Assembly (NCBI GenBank): GCA_026417845.1
Contig: JAOACM010000109.1
Location: forward strand, 1 to 10,452
Origin: Planctomycetota bacterium
Lineage (GTDB): Bacteria; Planctomycetota; SZUA-567; H5-PLA8; CALKMO01
Reading direction: 5' to 3'
DNA length: 10,452 bases
The notes under the pieces were generated by a model. The model did no database searches. It was given only the letters and a program-made list of their open reading frames with translations, and had not been told where the DNA came from. Numbering within the stretch: position 1 is the stretch's first letter; each line of letters starts with the position of its first letter. The translations under genes were made by a program, and so were the position numbers. Shown one piece after another: positions 5,610 to 10,452 of this stretch.

Positions 5610-6470
5610 TCAGGAGGATGTCAGCCCGCGCAGGAATCTGACCGCCTCGGCGATGTCAGCCGCTGGATTCGCCCCGACCTCGCGTTCGATCGTGAGAAAG
5701 CCCTTATATCCGATGCGCCTCAGCGCCGCGAGGTACTTCGGGAAATCAACGCCGCCTTTCCCCAGAGGCGTCTCCAGAAAATAGTCGGACGGCCGCAGGT
5801 TCCCTCTCCCGCCTTCGGCAAAGTGTCCGTACACCACCTCCGGAGAAATGGCTTTCTTCCTGATGCCGTCCTTGGCGTGCGTGTGGACGATATAATCCTT
5901 CAGGATCTCAACCCCCGCCACGGGGTCGTCACCGGTCACCATCACGAGATTGGCCGGATCGTAGTTGACCCGGACGCCGCGTGCGTTCAGGCCGTCGAGG
6001 AAAGCCCTGAGCTCCGCCGCCGTCTCAGGACCCGTCTCGATGGCGAACGCCGCGCCAACCCTGTCGCCGTATCCGGCAAGTTCCTCGCAGGCTTCCTTCA
6101 TGGCCTTGTACTTCGGATCGCTCCTGTCCTTCGGCACTACGCCTATATGCGTCGTTACGACCTTCGTCCCGAGTTCCACGGCGAGGTCCATTATCTTCTT
6201 CGATTTCGGAATCTTCCACCTGTTGTCATCGGCCCTTTCGAAGCCGTGGCCGCCGAGGTCGCCGCACAGGGCCGATATCTCCAGCCCCTGGTCCTCGACG
6301 AACTTGCGGAACTCCCTCCGCCTCGCCCCGACCAGGTTGTCCGGGTCCATCTCGCCTCGAACGGCGTATATCTGAACCCCCTCAGCGCCGATCTCCTTCG
6401 CCTTTCTTATGGCGTCCCTGACCGGCAACCTGAACGAATCGGCCATCACGCCTATCTTGAAGTCTGCCAT
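5610..6470 (-). CDS. Sugar phosphate isomerase/epimerase (xylose isomerase-like TIM barrel)
   Basis: A 286-aa protein of the AP-endonuclease-2/xylose isomerase-like TIM-barrel family, of normal length for stand-alone members. Candidate metal ligands fall in the expected strands: Glu145 (IETGPE), Asp171 (NYDPAN), His198 (HTHAKD) and Glu262 (TIEREVG). The start MADFKIGVMADSF is typical of the family, and GGGGGAA precedes the ATG at 6470 by a suitable distance. There is no signal peptide, so it is probably cytoplasmic. Members isomerise or epimerise sugars and sugar acids such as hydroxypyruvate, inosose or tagatose derivatives; the exact substrate cannot be read from the sequence. It stands alone on the minus strand, divergent from the signalling genes and ended by its own terminator, so the neighbours give no pathway clue. 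The frame continues upstream to 8756, but that is only the reverse of the HD-GYP and kinase genes. Confidence 0.9.
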   Translation of the reverse strand: MADFKIGVMADSFRLPVRDAIRKAKEIGAEGVQIYAVRGEMDPDNLVGARRREFRKFVEDQGLEISALCGDLGGHGFERADDNRWKIPKSKKIMDLAVELGTKVVTTHIGVVPKDRSDPKYKAMKEACEELAGYGDRVGAAFAIETGPETAAELRAFLDGLNARGVRVNYDPANLVMVTGDDPVAGVEILKDYIVHTHAKDGIRKKAISPEVVYGHFAEGGRGNLRPSDYFLETPLGKGGVDFPKYLAALRRIGYKGFLTIEREVGANPAADIAEAVRFLRGLTSS

Positions 6471-6691
6471 GCGCGGTTCCCCCTTTCTCCGGCGACTCCG
6501 GCCTGCGCCCGGCCAATCCGTCCCTCCGAGGTACGGACGGGCTGCGGCGGTTGGGCTTGCGCGCCCCCGCGCATCCGCGGGATGCATGGCCGTAGCTGCA
6601 AAGGCGGATACGGGCTTAAGAGGCGCTTCAAGAGGAGGACTGACCCGTCGCCGCCTCGCCATCCGTGCCTCCGCGGATACCCCCTGACACC

Positions 6692-6725
6692 TCGCAAATC
6701 GCCTGGCTGGTATTCGCATTTGCGA
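6692..6725. promoter_or_regulatory. Operator-like inverted repeat TCGCAAAT...ATTTGCGA
   Basis: Perfect 8-bp arms at 6692-6699 and 6718-6725, separated by 18 bp. The right arm overlaps a tighter palindrome TCGCA-TT-TGCGA (6714-6725). Its AT content stands out from the surroundings and it lies about 40 bp upstream of a possible promoter for the signalling genes. A dimeric regulator site is the natural reading. Confidence 0.4.
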
Positions 6726-6762
6726 CCATGCACCCGCATCCGCGCGGCGGGAGCTATTCTCC

Positions 6763-6790
6763 TTGACTTTCTCTACCACGCTCCTAACTT
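6763..6790 (+). promoter_or_regulatory. Possible sigma70-type promoter for the signalling operon
   Basis: TTGACT (6763-6768) is one base from the -35 consensus; a 16-bp spacer is followed by TAACTT (6785-6790), a weak -10. This is one of the few AT-rich spots in the region. If used, the mRNA would carry a leader of roughly 300 nt before the ATG at 7104. Confidence 0.3.
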
Positions 6791-6840
6791 CGATCAAGCA
6801 AAGGCCGGGGGCGGACGCCGGCGGCGCGCGTTCCGGCCGC

Positions 6841-7037
6841 GGGATTCCGCCCCTCGCGGGGAGGGGGGACTGTCGGCCAGACGATAGAGCCGGGCCGCCC
6901 GATTGTCCCGCCAACCCGCGTGGAGGGGGGATGCCCCCGGGAAGGGCAGGGCGTGTGTTCCGATCGCGCCCCCCGCGTCCGGCGGACGGCCGCTGCGGTG
7001 CTGGCAGGCGCCTTGCGCCCGGTCGTACGGGAAGCAT
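6841..7037 (+). repeat. Degenerate GC-rich repeats in the leader of the signalling operon
   Basis: CGCGGGGAGGGGGGA (6855-6869) recurs as CGCGTGGAGGGGGGA (6917-6931), 62 bp apart, both preceded by CCGCC. Further on, ACGGGAAGCAT (7027-7037) is identical to 11 bases of the 1792 unit of the 61-bp array. The units are too diverged to be called one array. Confidence 0.35.
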
Positions 7038-7103
7038 CCGGCATCGCGTAACGGAATGCGGCTGCCATGCGTCCGCCCCCGCTTCGAACGGAGTCGCGCG
7101 GAT

Positions 7104-8489
7104 ATGTTTGAAAAGAAAACCAGGTCCTCCGCGTCCTACTCGCACCACGAAATCAACGAGCTCGCCCTCAGGATGCATCTGGCCGCTTCGACGGGGGACC
7201 TTCTGAAGTTCGCCTCGGATGCGATGAGAGATGCGGCGAAGGCGGAATACTCGATCCTGTATCAGATGGAGCGGCGCCAGAAGGTGCGCACGCTGTTCTT
7301 CGACAGGGGCGCGGACCGGGTGCGGTTCCCGGCCGGGAAGGGCATAGCCGGCACGGTCGCGAACGAAAACGGGTACTACATCTGCAACGACCCCCGCCGC
7401 GACAGGCTCTACGTGGCCGAGATAGACGGGATACCGGGCGAGGACGTCCTGAACCTGCTGACTCTGTGCGTGAACGCGGGCGAAGAGGTCCTGGGCGTCG
7501 TGTCCCTCATCAACAGGAAGGACGGCGGAGGTTTCGGCGACGAGGACGCCTACTACATCGGCATACTGGCCTCGCACGCGGGGGCGGCGTGGAAGCGCCT
7601 GCGCGAGAACGAGACGGCCTGGAACCTGACGCGGAACATAGCCGAGGCTGTGGCGAACGCCGTGGACGCCAAGCACATAACGACGGTCGGGCACACCGAG
7701 CGCGTCAGGACGCTGGCGCTGGCTATAGGAAGGGCGATGAGCCTTACGGCCGACGAGATGAGGACGCTCGAATTCGCGGCCCTGCTCCACGACATCGGCC
7801 GCCTCGAAATGGCCCCGGCGGCGCCGGGCGGCGAGGACGGCGAGTCGCCGGAGGATGCCTACGCCGTCGAGCGGACCAGGGACCACGTATACTTCACGGA
7901 GGCCGTCCTGCGGAACATCCGCTTCCCGGAGGAGCTCAAGGACGTGCGGGAAACGGCGATATCCCACCACGAGCTGCTCGACGGGAGCGGCTTCCCGAGG
8001 GGGAAGACGGCCGAGCAGATGAGCCTGCCGGCGCGCATACTGGCCGTCGCCAACACGTTCGACTGCCTGACTTCCGGCCGGCTGGGGAGCGGCCGGATGA
8101 CCGAGGAGGAGGCTGCGCGGCACCTTCAGGACCATGCCGGCGTCCTCTACGACGCCGCCGTGGTGCGCGCCATGCTGGATGGCAATCTGCACAAGTTCGA
8201 GAAGAGGCGGTTCCCGCGGTACGAGTACGAAACGCCCATGGAGGTGACGCCGCTGTCCGGAGAGGGCGGGGGAAAGGAGGAAACGCCCTTTGAAACGAAG
8301 GCGCTCGACGTCTCCGAAGGCGGCCTGCTCTTCTTCTCCGAAAGGAAGCTGTCTCCCTACTCGCTGGTCAAACTCAAGATACACCTCCCCAATGAGACGA
8401 TCCGGGCCATCGCCAAGATAGCGCGGGTCATCCCCGACGAAAAGGGAACGGGGTACCGCGTGGGCGCCTATTTCATGTGGTACGGATGA
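7104..8489 (+). CDS. GAF-HD-GYP-PilZ cyclic-di-GMP phosphodiesterase
   Basis: A 461-aa cytoplasmic signalling protein. Residues ~20-165 form a GAF-type sensor (FPAGKGIAGTVA 75-86; LGVVSLINRKDGG 130-142). Residues ~175-365 are HD-GYP: His197, the HDIG motif (His229-Asp230), His261, and HHELLDGSGFPRG (288-300), with GFP in place of GYP. The metal-binding histidines and aspartate are all present, so hydrolysis of c-di-GMP to pGpG or GMP is expected. Residues ~366-461 are a PilZ domain with RRFPR (368-372, RxxxR) and DVSEGG (402-407, DxSxxG), the c-di-GMP-binding signature, so the enzyme may sense its own substrate. There are no membrane segments. ATG at 7104 is chosen because the fold starts shortly after; the frame is open back to 6903, but that part is Arg/Pro-rich and unlike a protein domain. 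The ribosome site is weak (GGAG about 10 bases upstream). The kinase gene follows after one base. Confidence 0.9.
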   Translation: MFEKKTRSSASYSHHEINELALRMHLAASTGDLLKFASDAMRDAAKAEYSILYQMERRQKVRTLFFDRGADRVRFPAGKGIAGTVANENGYYICNDPRRDRLYVAEIDGIPGEDVLNLLTLCVNAGEEVLGVVSLINRKDGGGFGDEDAYYIGILASHAGAAWKRLRENETAWNLTRNIAEAVANAVDAKHITTVGHTERVRTLALAIGRAMSLTADEMRTLEFAALLHDIGRLEMAPAAPGGEDGESPEDAYAVERTRDHVYFTEAVLRNIRFPEELKDVRETAISHHELLDGSGFPRGKTAEQMSLPARILAVANTFDCLTSGRLGSGRMTEEEAARHLQDHAGVLYDAAVVRAMLDGNLHKFEKRRFPRYEYETPMEVTPLSGEGGGKEETPFETKALDVSEGGLLFFSERKLSPYSLVKLKIHLPNETIRAIAKIARVIPDEKGTGYRVGAYFMWYG

Positions 8490-8490
8490 G

Positions 8491-10452
8491 ATGCCCAGGC
8501 TCATAGTATCCGAACCCGGGTTCGACGCCCGCGAGTTCGAGGTCGAGGGCGTCGTGACTATCGGGCGCTCGTCGGACAATACCGTCGTCCTCCGGGACGA
8601 ACGGGCGTCCCGCCACCACGCGCGGATAATGGCCTCCGGCGACCAGTACATAATCGAGGACCTCAAATCGTCCAACGGAACCACTGTGAACGGCCTGCGC
8701 GTGCAGCGCAAGGCCCTGCGGCACGGCGACGAAGTCGCCATCGGCAAGGTCCGCATGCTCTTCCGGGACGAAAAGGCCGGCGATCTGATCGGCTCCGTCC
8801 TCGGCGGCTACAGGATACTGTCCAAGATCGGCCATGGCGGGATGGGCGCCGTCTACAGGGCGCATCAGATATCCATGGACCGCATCGTAGCGCTGAAGGT
8901 CCTGAAGAAGGAGCTGACGCAGAACCGCGAATTCGTCCGCGGATTCCTCCAGGAGGCCCGCGTGGCGGGGCATCTCAACCACCCCGCGATCATACAGGTC
9001 CACGACTTCGGGGAGGACAAGGGCACTTACTACTTCTCCATGGAATTCGTCGAGGGGGAGACGGTGCAGGCCATCCTCGATCGCGAGGGCAAGCTGCCCG
9101 TCGAAAAGGCCTTGGAGATAGCCATAAGCGTCGTCGAGGCCCTGTGCCATGCCCGCATGCACCAGGTCGTCCACCAGGACATCAAGCCCCAGAACATCAT
9201 GGTTGACCGCGCGGGCAACGTGAAACTGGCCGACCTCGGCCTGGCGGTCGTCGGCGGCAGGCAGCGGCCGGAGCAGAAGGCGGGGCCTGCCGTCATCATG
9301 GGCACGCCGCATTACATGGCGCCCGAACAGGGAAAACGGGAGAAGATAGATTCCCGCACCGACATATACTCCCTCGGATGCACGCTCTTCCACATGGTCA
9401 CCGGCCGCGTACCCTTCGACGGCCCCAACAGCCTGGCCGTCATCACCAAGCATATAACGCATGAACGCCCCAACCCCAGGCAGTACGACATAACGCTCCC
9501 GGAATCGCTCTGCAACCTGATCCGCTGGATGATGGCCATAGATCCGAAGGACCGCCCGCAGACGCCGGAAGTCGTCCTCGACGCCCTGAAGAAAATCAGG
9601 GCGGAGCTGGAACAGCGCGAGAAGGCCAGGGCCGCCTCTCATCCCTCCTCCGGCATGGTCAGGCGCCGGGCGCCGATCCCTCCCAGGCCCAGGACGGCCG
9701 GACAGACCCCCGTCGCGGCGGGCGGCGGCCTGCTGGTACTCGGGACCGCCTTCTTCGTCCTGCTGGCGATCGTGGTGGTCGGCGTGATGATGCTGATGCG
9801 CGATCCGGGAGCGCGGGACGGGCGCGGCCGCGGGGGCGGCGAACGGAACGACGGGGTCCCGCCGGCGAAAAAGACGCCGGCGCCGGACGACCGGAAAAAC
9901 CCTGACGGGAAGACCGCGCCGCCGGTAAAAGGCGAAACCGGAACTGCGCAGGAAAGGCCTGAAACGCCGCGGCCCGGCCCTGCCGCAGCGCCGGAGGCCG
10001 ACCCGGCGAAGGCGGCGGCCGGGGAAGCCGCAGCGCGCGCCCTCGAAGCCGCGCTCGACGCCCACCGCCGCGCCATCGCCTCGGGCGACTTCCTCCGCGC
10101 CAGATCGCTCCTCCGCCGTTTCGTCGAAGCCCACGGCGGTACGGCGAAGGCCGCCCGGGCCGCCGACGCCCTCAGGGAACTCGACGATGCCGTCGAAACC
10201 GCCTTGAGGCGCATCGCCGAACAGGCCGAGAAACACATCGCCGCCAGGAACTATCCCGCCGCCGCGGTCGAATGCGGCAAACTGCTCAGTTACGACCCCC
10301 ACGGCGGGTGGGGGAAGCGCGCCAGGGAGCTGCTGGATGCGTGCGACGCCGGGGCCGAGCCGGTCTTTCGAAAGCTCTCCGCCGACGCCGACGAGGCGTT
10401 GAAAAAGGGAAACCTCCAGGACGCCATAGACATTATGGACTCCTGCCTGGAC
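8491..10452 (+). CDS. FHA-domain serine/threonine protein kinase, membrane-anchored (3' end cut by window edge)
   Basis: The 654 visible residues show an N-terminal FHA phosphothreonine-binding domain (1-93: GRSSDN 25-30, SRHHA 40-44, SSNGT 60-64), a Hanks-type kinase (~106-370), one membrane helix (411-436), a Pro/Gly/Lys-rich linker (437-510) and a helical TPR-like part from ~511 to the window end. Kinase landmarks: glycine loop GHGGMGAVY (114-122), Lys136, Glu155, catalytic Asp230 in HQDIKPQN (228-235), DLG (248-250) and APE (277-279). The usual HRD arginine is Gln229, making this a non-RD kinase, which suggests activity independent of activation-loop phosphorylation. The kinase should face the cytoplasm and the TPR-like part the outside. 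The ATG at 8491 comes one base after the TGA of the HD-GYP gene, so translation is probably coupled. Phe to Leu in DFG is common in bacterial kinases. The stop codon is beyond the window. Confidence 0.92.
   Translation, partial: MPRLIVSEPGFDAREFEVEGVVTIGRSSDNTVVLRDERASRHHARIMASGDQYIIEDLKSSNGTTVNGLRVQRKALRHGDEVAIGKVRMLFRDEKAGDLIGSVLGGYRILSKIGHGGMGAVYRAHQISMDRIVALKVLKKELTQNREFVRGFLQEARVAGHLNHPAIIQVHDFGEDKGTYYFSMEFVEGETVQAILDREGKLPVEKALEIAISVVEALCHARMHQVVHQDIKPQNIMVDRAGNVKLADLGLAVVGGRQRPEQKAGPAVIMGTPHYMAPEQGKREKIDSRTDIYSLGCTLFHMVTGRVPFDGPNSLAVITKHITHERPNPRQYDITLPESLCNLIRWMMAIDPKDRPQTPEVVLDALKKIRAELEQREKARAASHPSSGMVRRRAPIPPRPRTAGQTPVAAGGGLLVLGTAFFVLLAIVVVGVMMLMRDPGARDGRGRGGGERNDGVPPAKKTPAPDDRKNPDGKTAPPVKGETGTAQERPETPRPGPAAAPEADPAKAAAGEAAARALEAALDAHRRAIASGDFLRARSLLRRFVEAHGGTAKAARAADALRELDDAVETALRRIAEQAEKHIAARNYPAAAVECGKLLSYDPHGGWGKRARELLDACDAGAEPVFRKLSADADEALKKGNLQDAIDIMDSCLD

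Larger units (their letters stand above)
6471..7103. other. 633-bp divergent control region
   Basis: No gene is supported. It lies between two genes reading away from each other, so promoters for both should be here. Visible structure: a hairpin GCATCC-GCG-GGATGC (6571-6585), a CCGTCC/GGACGG hairpin near 6518-6540, an inverted repeat (6692-6725), a possible plus-strand promoter (6763-6790), a G-rich pair of repeats (6855-6869 and 6917-6931) and two single copies of the motif seen in the 61-bp array. I could not find a convincing minus-strand promoter for the isomerase. Confidence 0.55.

Noticed and set aside
6471..8756. Upstream extension of the isomerase frame to a >1000-aa protein on the minus strand
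   Set aside because: The extra part is the reverse of the HD-GYP gene and the start of the kinase gene; it is Arg/Pro/Val-rich with no domain, and the isomerase has its own ribosome site at 6470.
8473..10302. A 609-aa open frame on the minus strand opposite the kinase
   Set aside because: The plus strand encodes an unmistakable FHA-kinase; the antisense frame stays open only because of GC-rich third positions.
1..10452. tRNA, rRNA or known riboswitch genes
   Set aside because: I scanned intergenic regions for tRNA-like T-arm and CCA ends and for riboswitch cores and saw none; the GGTTCGA-like string near 8517 is inside the kinase gene.

Overview
The window is very GC-rich DNA from a bacterium, probably an environmental genome. 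Forkhead-associated (FHA)/Ser-Thr kinase signalling, an HD-GYP/PilZ protein, frequent ATA isoleucine codons despite high GC, and Gly/Ala-rich linkers would fit Planctomycetota or a related deep lineage, but no marker gene here settles the taxonomy. High GC leaves very long spurious open frames on the strand opposite most genes; those are not annotated.

Left block (1-5165, all on the minus strand, read right to left): an 876-aa two-half TauE/SafE anion exporter fused to an extra membrane domain (2535-5165), an 828-bp gene-free gap, a half-size TauE/SafE protein (1185-1706), a MoaD/ThiS-type sulfur-carrier protein ending in Gly-Gly (890-1168), and an E1-like ThiF/MoeB/HesA adenylyltransferase cut by the window edge (to 706). 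The last three read as an operon. The E1-like enzyme would activate the carrier's C-terminal glycine; the exporters would move sulfite or a similar small anion. A role in sulfur transfer for molybdo-/tungstopterin or a similar pathway is inference.

Middle: a single minus-strand xylose-isomerase-like TIM-barrel sugar isomerase/epimerase (5610-6470), with an intrinsic terminator beyond its stop (5421-5444). It is divergent from the right block across a 633-bp control region with an inverted repeat and a possible promoter.

Right block (7104-10452, plus strand): a GAF-HD-GYP-PilZ c-di-GMP protein and, one base after its stop, an FHA-Ser/Thr kinase with one membrane segment and a TPR-like outer part, open at the window end. 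This is a tightly coupled signalling pair.

The intergenic DNA is unusually structured. Three diverged copies of a ~130-bp element with terminal inverted repeats (GTAATTGTCTG in the best copy) sit at 741-871, 2033-2159 (reverse orientation) and 5261-5391. The 1707-2534 gap also holds a five-unit array of a 25-bp motif with an exact 61-bp period, resembling a decayed type I-E-like CRISPR array, and a second set of repeats with a different motif but again ~61-bp spacing. Low-complexity coding expansions (polyglycine, an 18-bp tandem repeat) occur in both exporters.
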